This document shows, piece by piece, positions 47,201-57,329 of a stretch of DNA of 64,000 bases. Made by a program: the position numbers and the translations under genes. How positions within the stretch are numbered: the stretch's first letter is position 1; each line of letters begins with the position of its first letter. Source of the stretch: Pleurodeles waltl. Its lineage: Eukaryota; Chordata; Amphibia; Caudata; Salamandridae. The stretch is from NCBI RefSeq assembly GCF_031143425.1, contig NC_090437.1:1181446863-1181510862 (forward strand), in the 5' to 3' direction. A model generated the notes under the pieces. It saw only the letters and a list, made by a program, of their open reading frames with translations. It did not search any database and was not told the DNA's origin.

Positions 47201-50200
47201 GTCCTCCCTGGGCAGCGGCTATGGGGGTGGTGGGCTCTCCCGGGGCAGCTGTGCCGGTTCCTCCCGGGGCAGCGGCCTGCTGCCTGACCTCTCCGACTTG
47301 CTGCCCTTGCCCTCCTTAGTCGTGGGCCTGTGGCCCTTTCCTCCCTTTGGAGCTGTGGCTGGTGACTGTCTCTGGGTGGTGTCCGGGGGGGATGTAGAAG
47401 GCGGGCTCCTGCGGCGCCCCTTCCGCCTTCTGCTCCTCTTCCCAGGGGGTGGGCTGGCTGTCCCCTTGCTGCTGGGCGAAGATCCAGACATGCGGGCTGG
47501 CGGGCTCCAATACCCCTGCACCCTTGTCAAGGGGGCTGCAGGGCTGGTGGTGGCTGAGGTGCTCTTCTTACCCCGACGAGAAGGAGGGGGGGGCTCAGGG
47601 TCAGGAAAGAAGTTAGTAGTGGCGAGGAAGAGTTTCTTGGGACAATGGAGAGTGGTAGGTACAGTGGGAATGGGAGTGGAGGGAGAGGATGTGGTTGTAG
47701 GTGAGTCACGTTTGCTGTCTTTGGGTGCAGGTGCAGGAGGGATAGGCTGTCGTGAGGTGGATGGCTGTTCGGTGGGTGGGTGGCTGCGTTTGTGTGGTGT
47801 GGAAGAGGGGGTGACAGACACAGTGGGAGAGGACACAGGGGACGTGTAAATGGCAGTGGGGGTGGTGACTGCACGTGTGCGGACTGGAGTGGAGGGTGTG
47901 CTGGTGATGGAAACACTGGCTGATGGTGAGGTGAATGGAGGTGTGAGTGTAGACGTCACAGGGAGGGAGGAGGGAGACGAGGAGGTGGGGGTCACAGAGG
48001 TGGTAGTGACTGTTGGCATGTCTGCATCGGAATGTTGCGTGTGTGAATGTCTGCGTGATCTGTGGTGCTTATGTTTGGATGAGCTTCTCTTGGGTGTTGA
48101 GGTGTGTGCAGGCTGGTCTGATGGTGTGGGTGGGACAGGCAGAGGAACAGGAGACTGGGAGGAGGGAGTTAGTAGAGGGAGGCAGGAGACAGGGACAATG
48201 GCTGCCGTCAGTGCTGAGGCCAGAGCCTGGAACGATCGCTGATGGGCAGCCTGACCCGAATGAATGCCCTCCAGGTACGCATTGCTGCGATGAACCTCCC
48301 TCTCCACCCCCTGGATGGCATTCAAAAGGGTAGTCTGCCCAACAATGAGCGTTCGGAGGAGGTCAATGACCTCCTCACTGAGGGCAGCGGGGGTAACAGG
48401 GGCAGGGCCTGAGGTGCCTGGGGCGAAGGAGATGCCCGGCTTCCTGGCAGAGCGGGCACGGGGCGAACGCTGAGGGGCTGCTGGGAGGGCGGAGATGGTG
48501 CGCTGGGTGGCGGCTGTACCTGTAATGGCGGGGGCACGGATGGTGCCACCCCCGCAAGGGAGCCCCCTTCCGAGGACGTGTCCGTGTCGCTGCAGGGTCC
48601 AGTCGTCCCCGTCGTGGAGCTCCCCTCGCCCTCCGTCTCACTGGTCCAGTCTGACTCTGTGGCATGGCCCTCCTGGGCCATGTGAGATGCAGCTCCCTCC
48701 TGCCCCGATGCCACTTCTCCTCCGCCTGATGATGCTGATGCACACAAGCACAGAAAGACAAACAAAAAGGGGGGGGGAGAGAGAAATAAAGGGATATTGA
48801 GTACATGGATCTCCGGTACAGTTAGCGGACATGACAGACACAGATGCCCCCTGCACTAAGTTGCGCACTTGGGGTCCGCTACGCATTCCGTGGAACATGC
48901 CCTACACGCCTAGAGTTGACAACTGCACCCATGGATGACACGGCCCAGGGATGGCTGTACTGACAAACTACTGAGGGTGGTGGCTGGGGACACAGGGGCT
49001 TACGGGGGTGCCCAGCCTACAGATATCGCCCTGGCCTAGGGGGACCCCCAGCCCTCCTCCCCCACCCAGACACCTCCACTGCGCGACAACAGAGTAGATA
49101 ATGCTTGTACTCACCCCCTTGTGTCTGCTGTGCTGCCCTCACGCGCCCATCCAAATCAGGGTAGGCCACCGCCAGGATCCGGAACATCAGGGGGCTCAGT
49201 TGACGGCAGGCACCCCGCCTACGTTGGGAGGCCATCCCCAGCAGAGACTCGGCGGTCTTCTTGGTCCCGCGGCGGATGTCCTCCCACCTCTTGCGGCAGT
49301 GGGTGCCCCGTCGATGGTGGACCCCCAGGGTCCGGACTTCCTTGGCGATGGCACGCCAAATCCCGATCTTCTCATGGGCGCGGACCTATGTGACACGTAC
49401 AGGGAGGGAGAAATACCACGTTCAAGTTTGTCAGCATTTTCCTTGCCAGTGGCCCAACGCCCCCCATCCCCGCCAGGCACCAAGCCAGGCCCCCCGCCAT
49501 GCCCAACATGCCCCCCATCCCCGCCATGCCCCCCGCCATGCCCCCCGCCAGGCCCAACATGCCCCCCATCCCCGCCATGCCCCCCGCCATGCCCCCCGCC
49601 AGGCCCAACATGCCCCCCATCCCCGCCAGGCCCCCCGCCATGCCCCCCGCCAGGCCCAACATGCCCCCCATCCCCGCCATGCCCCCCGCCATGCCCCCCG
49701 CCAGGCCCAACATGCCCCCCATCCCCGCCATGCCCCCCGCCAGGCCCAACATGCCCCCCATCCCCGCCATGCCCCCCGCCAGGCCCAACATGCCCCCCAT
49801 CCCCGCCAGGCCCCCCGCCATGCCCCCCGCCAGGCCCAACATGCCCCCCATCCCCGCCATGCCCCCCGCCATGCCCCCCGCCAGGCCCAACATGCCCCCC
49901 ATCCCCGCCAGGCCACCCGCCATGCCCCCCGCCAGGCCCAACATGCCCCCCATCCCCGCCAGGCCCCCCGCCAGGCCCCCAAGCCAGCCAGTGGCCCCAA
50001 ATCCAGATTGAATTAAACTCACTTGTTGGTCTGGAGGACTGTAGAGTAGCGCATACTGGGGGAGGACCCCATCCACAAGTTTCTCCAACTCCTCTCCAGT
50101 GAAGGCAGGGGCCCTTTCCCCAGGCGCAGCAGCCATTGTCCCTTCCAGACCGAGGTCACAGCAACACTTGCAGTATAGGTCCTCTCCTGTGAAAGTTCAA

Positions 50201-51635
50201 GTCGCAAGTGGATAAGTAGATAGAAAATGGCGGTCACGTCCGCAGCGGTGCGTACCGCGGCGGTGCGTCCCGCCACCGCCGGCGCCCTTCGCCATTGGCT
50301 CCTGAAACCCATAGGCTTCAATGTTAACCAATGCGGCTTCGCGCCGCGGTCTTCGCCCGCCGCCCGCCGCGGTGTGCCACGCCAGCGCATTGACCTCACA
50401 TCCCATTGTCACACTTCACAGGTCAGGCAGCCGCCATTTCCAGGGCCCACATGGCTCAATTTAAACTGCGTCACACAGGCCTAGGCCTTGCATAGCCACT
50501 CAGACACGCCATTCACTGCATAGAGAATCGTTTACTGTGCTAGCTGTGAGTACGTACCTGTGGGTTGCTTGACTGTGTGCTCCATGTTGTCCTTCCTAGG
50601 CACCGTCCGCTGGGTTGGGCGAGGAGACGAATGAATCCTCCCGTGTACCGACCGCTGGTGGACCTGTCGACAATGGAAGAACGCCACATTATCCTGACCT
50701 ACCGTCTTAACCGTGCCACTATCCATGAACTGTGTGCCCAGCTGGAGCCCGACCTGATGTCCCCCATCCGCCAACCCACAGGGATTCCCCCTCTGGTGCA
50801 GGTCATGTCAGTACTCCATTTCTTGGCAAGTGGGTCATTTCAGACAACAGTGGGAATTGCTTCTGGGATGTCTCAGCCCATGTTTTCGAAGGTGTTATCC
50901 AGAGTGTTGTCTGCCCTGATGAAATCCGTGAGGAGCTACATCATTTTCCCTGAGGTGGGCGAATTGGCTACAGTGAAGGGTGATTTCTACGCCCTTGGAC
51001 ATATTCCCAACGTCATTGGTGCCATTGATGGGACCCATGTGGCTTTGGTTCCCCCAAGAGACAGGGAGCAGGTGTACAGGAACAGAAAAAGTTACCATTC
51101 AATGAACATCCAGGTGGTGTGTTTGGCTGACCAGTACATCTCGCATGTAAATGCCAAATTCCCAGGGTCAGTGCATGACGCCTACATCCTAAGGAATAGC
51201 AGCAACCCTTACGTGATGGAACAGCTACAGAGACACCGTGTATGGCTAGTGGGGGACTCTGGGTACCCCAACCTGTCGTGGCTACTGACCCCAGTAAGGA
51301 ATCCCCAGACCAGGGCAGAGGAACGGTACAATGAGGCCCATGGGCGTACTAGGAGGGTGATCGAACGCACCTTTGGCCTCCTAAAGGCCAGGTTTCGGTG
51401 CCTGCATATGACAGGTGGATCCCTAATGTACTCACCTAAGAAGGTGTGTCACATCATCGTGGCCTGCTGCATGCTTCACAACCTGGCTTTGCGCCGCCAG
51501 GTGCCTTTCCTGCAGGAGGATGGTCGAGACGGTGGTGTTGTGGCAGCTGTGGAACCTGAGGAGAGTGACGAGGAGGAAGACGACGGGGCTGAAACAGACA
51601 ACAGGGACAGAATCATTGAACAGTACTTCCAATAG
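44237..51635 (+). CDS. HARBI1-like DDE transposase (H3), two exons, open
   Basis: Exon 1 44237-44319 (83 nt) encodes MEPELQVIPALLYLLIYQE plus an Arg-rich end; donor GGTGAGTACT. Exon 2 50600-51635 follows CTTCCTAG. Joined, they give 372 residues with no stop, close to the usual HARBI1 length (about 350). The exon junction falls inside an Arg codon. An N-terminal helical region with SGSFQTTVGIASGMSQ (a helix-turn-helix-like block) precedes the DDE core: Asp171 in GAIDGTHVAL, Asp221 in GSVHDAYIL, Glu283 in VIERTFGLLKARFRC. An acidic tail ends in IIEQYFQ. The enzyme would cut and insert Harbinger DNA at 3-bp targets. The 6.28-kb intron contains gene 2 on the opposite strand. Splicing is predicted, not proven. 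Confidence 0.88.
44762..45268 (+). repeat. 64-bp minisatellite in the transposase intron (H3)
   Basis: About eight near-identical units of 64 bp. CCCACTGGGCCAT recurs at 44827, 44891 and 44955, and each unit carries GGGGAGTGCAAAGCCACAG and two or three CAGTCCATA words. Units differ by only one or two bases, which implies recent amplification or homogenisation. The phrase GGGGAGTGCAAxGCCACAG also occurs in H4 (56665, 56725), and its relative in H2 is near 24270. Confidence 0.92.
45340..47085 (+). repeat. Higher-order minisatellite: 179-bp unit of six 29-30-bp repeats (H3)
   Basis: The basic unit is about 30 bp around TTCTTGAGACGGCGGGGC. Every sixth unit is the variant TCCTTGCCTTGAAGGGCC, at 45542, 45721, 45900, 46079, 46258, 46435, 46624 and 46803 (spacing 179, 179, 179, 179, 177, 189, 179). 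After that it recurs every 59 bp (46862, 46921, 46980). This is a satellite-like higher-order structure inside a transposon intron. The H2 array at 23387-24170 is the shorter homologue. Confidence 0.93.
47219..50136 (-). CDS. Myb/SANT-like gene 2 (H3), three exons, one frameshift
   Basis: Exon 1 50136-50023 (38 codons), exon 2 49385-49115 (271 nt), exon 3 48734-47219. Donors are GTGAGT; acceptors are CACATAG and GTGCATCAG. Exons 1-2 encode a NAIF1/tSNARE1-type Myb/SANT-like domain: APAFTGEELEKLVDG, IGIWRAIAKEVRTLG, RKRWEDIRRG, then ILAVAYPDLDGRV. Exon 3 is acidic at first, then changes frame near 48525, where one base is missing relative to H2. The helical block VGQTTLLNAIQGVERE, the long Ser/Thr/Pro tail and basic GKRSRRRKGRRR follow. 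Adding the base gives about 633 residues. The predicted role is a nuclear DNA-binding partner of the transposase. It lies wholly inside the transposase intron, antisense. Confidence 0.78.
49480..49990. repeat. GC-rich minisatellite in intron 1 of gene 2 (H3)
   Basis: Nested repeats of 15 bp (CATGCCCCCCGCCAT-type words) in blocks of about 45-60 bp ending GGCCCAACATGCCCCCCATC, about ten blocks. On the transcribed strand of gene 2 it reads as many runs of four to six G, so G-quadruplexes are possible in the pre-mRNA. H2 has no such array in this intron (20926-21130), so it arose after the copies diverged. Long Pro/Met/Ala frames across it are artefacts. Confidence 0.92.
50245..50274. promoter_or_regulatory. 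GCGGTGCGTACCGC and GGCGGTGCGTCCCGCC motifs upstream of gene 2 (H3)
   Basis: Two adjoining palindromic words about 110 bp upstream of the gene 2 start codon, on a CpG-rich block. They match the subterminal word GGCGGTGTGTCCCGCC at 53978-53993 at almost every base. Candidate Myb-partner binding sites in the promoter of gene 2; function is inferred. Confidence 0.5.
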
Positions 51636-52143
51636 GACACAGGTAACATTTCAAAGATAATTTAGTAAATGTGAACTACTCTCCTGCATCTCTGCTGCCT
51701 GTCTATTTGCCCCAGTGTATGATGACTGAGTTGTGGCTTTTCCCTCCCTATTTCAGATCTGGGGTCCCCACTACGAGTCCTGTGCTTCGTTTCCCCATGG
51801 ACTACAGCTTTGTGGCAGCTGTTTGTTGACTTCACCATGTACAAGGACATTTTTGCACTGTCATGTCAATTACAATATATTGAAATCACAGCCAGACTCC
51901 AGATAGTTTTGTGCAAAATAGGTGTTTATTTAAGTGCTCAAAATGGGATGGGTGGTTTCAAGTGGGTGGGGGCTATGGTGAAGGAATGTCCATGGCAGAG
52001 TCCAGAGTAACAGTCACACAGGTGCATTGTCCAGAGGCCTGTGGAGAGATGGAGCATGGGCAGTTCAAGGATGGACAGGGTGACAATGTGGGACAGTGGG
52101 ATGACATCAGGTGGTATCCCTTGCTGGCGGGGGTCTTGACATC

Positions 52144-53707
52144 CTACTCTGTCTTCTTGCGAGATCTCAGGGCCCTCTTGCGGGGTGGTTCTTCTCCTGC
52201 AGGAGGTGGGGGTCTGGTGGGCTGCTGCTGTGCGGGGGCCTCCTGTCCACTAGCGCCGGCGGAGGTGGTTGGCTGTTCTTGGTCCAGGCTAGTGGCAGGG
52301 GCCCTTGGGTGTTGTTGAGTGTCCGCCCTGGTGTTGACGAGGTCCTGCAGCAGCCCTACCATGGTAACCAGGGTGGTGTTGAGGGCTCTGATGTCCTCCC
52401 TGTACCCCCGATAGTGTTCCTCCTGCAGTACCTGGATCTCCTGGAACCGGGCCAGTACCGTCGCCATCGTCTCCTGGGAGCGGTTGTATGCTCCCATGAT
52501 GGTGGTGAGGACCTCGTGGAGAGTGGGTTCCCTGGGCCCGTCCCCCCCCTGTCGCACAGCTGCCCTCCGAGTTGCCCTGTTTCCCTGGGCCTCTGCCCCC
52601 TGGCCGGTGTGCCCACTACCACTGCCCCCAGGTCCCTGTTGTTGTTGGGGTGGTGGGTTATCCTGGGTGCCCTGTAGTGGTAGACACACCGCAGATTGAC
52701 GCGCCCTGGAGACAGAGGCATGGGCCTGCTGGGTGGGAGCTGTGCTGGTGTTCCCAGAGGGGTTTGGGTCTGTAGTGGCCTGGGCCTGTGTGAGGGGAAC
52801 CGACTGTCCAGAGGTCCCCGATGGTCCGGGCTGGTCATCGGTGTCCAGGTCGACAGAGCTGCTGTCATCGCTGACGGCCTCTTGGGTGGGGGGTGTGGAG
52901 AATTCTGGCCCCTCCGCCGCGGTGTGTTGACGGTCGGGTCCTGCAGGGGTATAGAGGTATGGTTATAGTTTCAATGTGTGGCATATGGGTGTATCTATGG
53001 GTTCTCGTGTCCCCAAGTGCTGGCATTCGTGTGTGGGGGCTTTGGTGAGGGTGGCTTGTGGGGGGGATGTGTATATGCATTGGGCATGCTTTGGTGATGG
53101 GTGTCCATGCTTAGTGGACGCATGCAGGCCTAGGTTTTGGGATGTGTGGGTTGTGATGGTGAGACATTGGCGGGGAATAGGTGTGCTGGGGGTGGGGGTG
53201 AGGATGGTGGTGGGGGTGAGGATGGTGGTGGGGGTGGGGGTGAGGGTGGGGTTCGAGGATGGGGTTGAGGGTTGGGGTATGATTTGGCATGCAGGTGGGG
53301 GGGAAGCAGTAGTGAAGCTTCAACTTACCAGTATCCATTCCTCCGCCGACTCCTGCGAGGCCGTCAGGATGCCGGATGTTCAAGACTTCCTCCTCCCATG
53401 ATGTGAATTGTGGGGGTTGAGGTGGGGGTCCTCCGCCAGTCTTCTGCACGGCGATGTTGTGCCTGGATACCATGGAACGCACCTTCCCCCGTAGGTCGTT
53501 CCATCGCTTCCTGGTGTCTTCCCGATTTCTGGGGTGCTGTCCCACAGCATTGACCCTGTCGACAATCCTCTGCCATAGCTCCGTCCTCCGGGCAATGCTG
53601 GTGTATTGTATCTGTGTGCCGAACAGCTGGGGCTCTACCCGAACGATTTCCTCCACCATGACCCTGAGTTCTTCGTCTGTGAAGCGGGGTTGTCTTTGGG
53701 GTGCCAT
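52144..53707 (-). CDS. Myb/SANT-like gene 1 (H3), two exons, open
   Basis: Exon 1 53707-53329 (379 nt; donor GGTAAGTT), exon 2 52940-52144 (acceptor CCCTGCAG). Joined length is 391 residues without a stop. Residues 8-75 form the DNA-binding domain: FTDEELRVMVEEIVRVEP, LWQRIVDRVNAVGQ, RKRWNDLRGKVRS, fitting the NAIF1/tSNARE1 type of Myb/SANT-like domain. A Pro-rich linker and an acidic Ser/Asp stretch follow. Next come a Thr/Pro/Gln-rich region and a coiled coil (SQETMATVLARFQEIQVLQ, then LNTTLVTMVGLLQDLV). The tail PPRKRALRSRKKTE is a likely nuclear localisation signal. In known PIF/Harbinger systems such a partner binds element ends and brings the transposase to the nucleus. It starts about 550 bp from the right terminus and reads inward. 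Confidence 0.87.
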
Positions 53708-53977
53708 GGGGTGGTGTGTATGATGTGTGGGGTGGAGTATGTGTAGTTAAGTGTGTTGAGTGTGGTGGTGTGTGTTGTTTTGTGTGTGGATAGTGTGTGG
53801 GTGATGGTGTTGAGTGGCTGTGGCTGCTAGTTTGTGGATGCTGGTGTCTCGCTCAGGCCTTCTTTCAGAATTTTTTGGCATAGGGGTTTGTGGGTGATGT
53901 GGGTGTGTGTTTTATATTGTGGGATTCAAATCGTCCAATGTGGCTGAGTTTTGTTCGTTTGTGTGTATTCTGACCGC

Positions 53978-53993
53978 GGCGGTGTGTCCCGCC
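53978..53993. promoter_or_regulatory. Subterminal GGCGGTGTGTCCCGCC palindrome (H3)
   Basis: Lies between the right terminus and the start of gene 1, at the position equivalent to 16603-16618 in H2 and 63224-63239 in H4 (GGCAGTGTGTACTGCC). It is conserved in wording across copies otherwise diverged. Likely recognition site for a Myb-like partner; not shown directly. Confidence 0.5.
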
Positions 53994-56639
53994 AATGGAA
54001 TACCGCGTTTGAATGACCGCCGCGTGGATTCGTGGGTCGTAATGGCATGGGCGTATTTCTGTTGGCGTGGCGGTGGAGGTTTTGTCACCTCCACCTTTCC
54101 GCCGACCGCTGGTCTGGCGGTCGGTTGTGGCTATCGGATTTTCGGAGGTTTGCCTTCTGCGGGTCAGAATGACCGTGGCGGGTTTCCGCGGCCGCGGCGG
54201 TGTTATGGCGGTCTTCTGACCGGCGGTAAGTGCATTTTACCGCCGGGGTCAGAATGACCACCCATGTCTCTTTTTTGGAGATTTTCTTCACCGGGATGAA
54301 CCTGCAAGTCAGGCCAGGTTGCGGTTGAGGCAAGCCGGCTAGAGTTGCTGCGTGAGTCTGTCCCTCTATGGAGCATTTTTTCAAAAGTTCTCCAAACTTC
54401 TCCAAACTTCTGGATCTTCTCCCAGATGTTCCTTTAAGGTTCTTTTGGGGTCCACAGCTCACCCCAAGGTTCCAGAAGCTCTGAGATGATCCTTGGGGGT
54501 GTGGACTACAACTCCCAGAATGCTCCTGGTGCAAACTCCTTTTTGGCCACTGGACAGTGATCAGCTGGTTGATTTCTTCAGGAGTTGGTGCAGGTGACTC
54601 TGGTTAGCAATTTTTCACCTGTAGCAAACAGGGAGTCCCTACTTGAACCAGTTGAAGCCAGGAAAAGTCCGTCTAGTGGTGAAGCCCAAGTGTACAGCTG
54701 GTGCAGTCCTTCAAAGTGCAGGGTCCAGGTGCAGGCCAGGGGCCCAGCAGGGCAGTCCTTCTTCTTCTGTGGTTCTTCCTTGTTGGAATCTGATGGGGAT
54801 CTGAGGTGTGGGTGCAGGTCAGACAGTTTTATCCTTGCTCCTGGGTGAAAAAAAGGGGGGTCCTGATTCTCCAATCAGGTGCATGGTCCTTCCCCTGTGA
54901 TGACCACTTCCTGGGAAGTGTGGCAAATATCAATCCCAGGGGGCAACATTCCTCAAAAATCCATCATGGCTGAAAGTGATTTTTGGAGGTTACATCTGGC
55001 TGAGCCCACCCACTAGTGTGGCTAAAAATCCTAAACACACCCCTCTCCTGCCCTCTCCTAATGTAATCAAGGAGACACCTAGTTGTCTGGGGTTGCAGGA
55101 TGTGGGGGTGTTTCTGGGTTGCTCCAAATGTCCTTCTCTGCCTTTGAAGACCAGTTTGACAGCCCTCCCCCTTCCTGCCTCACCATCTGTTGAGGGGGGA
55201 TCCCCTCCCACAGGCACATCTCTTTGTGTGAAGCAAGGACACTTCACACCTCATCAACGCAGCCTGTCCAGGCTGCCAGAGGCTGGGCAATCAGAGCACA
55301 GCAGAAAAAATAATGCAGGGCTGAAGTTGGCAACATTTTAGGGAAAGTTTAAAACTCTTTACCTGAACAATTTATATTAAATCCCACAACTGGAAGCTGT
55401 GGGATTTATTATAACAATTAATTTGATACTAAACTCTGTGTATCTGTCACTTAAGGGGACTTTTAAAATTAAAATAAAGTCTCCCCATTCTAGCCTATGA
55501 AGGCCATTCACTACAATGAGGGAAAAACGAATTTGGCAGTTTTGACCTCACCAGGGCTTATACAACTATTTTATAAGGTCCCTGCTTATAGTTACATGGC
55601 ACCCAGTCCTAGGGGCACATAGGGCACACCTTAGGGGTGACCTATATGTAAAAATAAGGTTGTTTAAGACTTTGGAACTACTTTTAATTTCAAAGTCAAA
55701 TTTGCATATAACTTTAATTTAAAAGCAGCCAGGATGGCAGGCCTGCCTTTAAAATGACACTGGACACCTCAGCAGTGCACCTACCTATGCTGTGGTCCCT
55801 AAACCTACATGCCCTACCATATACTAGGGACTTATAGGTAGGTTGACTTAGCTAATTATAATTAGCCTAATTTGCATTTCCACTTTACACAGAGCACCAG
55901 CCCTGGGACCGGTGAGCAGTACCCAGGGCACAGCCAAGAGTCAGTAACCACTAGCACCCAGCTTCCAAAAAGTGTGGGGGTGATCAGGGCAAAAAGGAGG
56001 ACTTCCCTACAGGTACCAACGCCATCAAAAGCACGGCGGAAACAGTCTTTGGAATGGAAACCACTCACCTCACGACACTCAACGAGGAACCAGGACGCCA
56101 TGGAGCCCGAGTTACAGGTCCTGCCCATGTTGGTCTACCTCCTCATCTACCAGGAAAATCAAAGACGGTGGCGACGACCACGGTGAGTACTACACCTAGC
56201 ACACATGGGAGGGGGGAGGAAAAAGAGAGTGGCACACACTCGCAACACGCAACACCCCCACACTCACCCACAACAGCATACACACTAACAGATCCAACAA
56301 CATTACACATACACCCCATAAGCTCCTGGAAGAACGCAAGGACCAAATTAAATGAGTTCAATGAGTGTAATAATCAAAAATTCAGATAGTGCAAGATAAC
56401 TTGAAATAATCAATATATACAAATATTTACAGCAAGTACACAAGTCCGTATACTGTTCCATTAAATATCCGTGGACCAGTGGTCCCAAAAAGCGTGGGCG
56501 AAGCCCACACAAGACACCTGCCTCAAAACGGAGAGAACACTGCAGGGGCATCAGGTTGAAAAAAACACAGGCACCTCAGGGGGAAGGGGAGGGGGGCAAC
56601 TTAGCCGGATGATGGGACGACGCCACTGGTCCTCGAGGG

Positions 56640-56990
56640 GGCTCCATGCCCACTGCCTGGTCCTGGGGAATGCAAAGCCACAGTCTCTCAAGTGGATGCC
56701 CTGCCCACTGCTTGGTTCTGGGGAGTGCAAGGCCACAGTCTCTCAAGTGGGTGGCTTCTCCACTGGTTCTGGACGGGGCTTGGTGCCCAGAGTGCTTCAT
56801 CCTGCCAAGGACTGGGGTTGTGGATGCTTTTCTCCACTGGTTCTGGAGGGGGCTTGGTGCCCAGAGTGCTTCAACCTGCCAAGGACTGGGGTTGTGGATG
56901 CTTTTCTCCACGGGTTCTGGAGGGGGCTTGGTACCCAGTGATGCTGCACCTGGGGTGTGGCAGTTCCCATTCCCTCACCCGGGTGTCTGA
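56640..56990. repeat. Short minisatellites in the transposase intron (H4)
   Basis: Two units carrying GGGGAGTGCAAGGCCACAG-type words (56665, 56725). Then come three units of about 75 bp built on CCACTGGTTCTGGAGGGGGC and GCCAAGGACTGGGGTTGTGG (56760, 56830, 56905). They are the H4 counterparts of the arrays at 4180-4540 (H1) and 44762-45268 (H3). Confidence 0.8.
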
Positions 56991-57329
56991 GCCATGAGAT
57001 TTTCAGGGAACAGGTAACATGATAGTCCATGGAGGCAGAGACACACTCCACCCTGCGGCGACTTAGCCTGCCAACTGCTGGTAGTGCCAGTGCTGGTTGT
57101 GGTGCCAAATGCAGTGTGTGCAGGGTCCAGTACATCTCCAGCAGCCTTGGACTGCTGCCCACTGGGGATGCTGCTGATGTCCGCTGTAGTGGCACTGGCT
57201 GGGCACATCACGGGGAGGTGGCTGCAGCGGTGTCTGCAGCGGAGATGCTGCCGGTGGTGCAGGTGCCTGCACTTGTGGAGGGAGACTCCACGCCATCTCT
57301 TGCACTCTCAGAAGGGTGCCCTCTGGGGA

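Larger units (their letters stand above)
43909..54262 (-). mobile_element. Harbinger element H3, 10.35 kb, best-preserved copy
   Basis: Termini GGCCCTCATTCTGACCCTGG (43909) and CCGGGGTCAGAATGACCACC (54262) are inverted repeats with TCATTCTGAC in common. It carries transposase exon 1 (+), two minisatellites, gene 2 (-) with a third minisatellite in its first intron, the main transposase exon (+) and gene 1 (-). Transposase and gene 1 are open across predicted splice sites; gene 2 has a single 1-nt deletion. The host is the LTR-like element at 43196-56011. Flanking triplets TTA and CAT differ, so the target duplication is mutated or absent. Confidence 0.93.
43196..56011. mobile_element. LTR-like element (TG...CA), split by H3
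   Basis: Begins TGTTGGAAAATGG and ends ACTTCCCTACA, giving short TG...CA inverted ends, with a perfect 5-bp duplication GGTAC (43191-43195, 56012-56016). Without H3 it is about 2.46 kb (43196-43908 plus 54263-56011). It encodes nothing recognisable. Near the H3 insertion it has about three 122-bp tandem units marked by CGGACTTAG or GCACTTAG (43659, 43780, 43904). TG...CA ends and a 5-bp duplication fit a solo LTR or a small non-autonomous LTR element. No internal LTR boundary, primer site or polypurine tract was identified. Confidence 0.7.

Noticed and set aside
49261..50136. Pro/Met/Ala-rich and Gly/Met/Ala-rich proteins over the GC-rich array
   Set aside because: Produced by the minisatellite in intron 1 of gene 2; donor and acceptor sites remove this segment.
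50732..51850. Open frames antisense to or out of frame with the H3 transposase
   Set aside because: Shadows of a strongly conserved coding exon; no independent support.
43906..54265. A 3-bp target duplication for H3
   Set aside because: Flanking triplets are TTA and CAT; host continuity is clear, but the duplication is not, so none is claimed.
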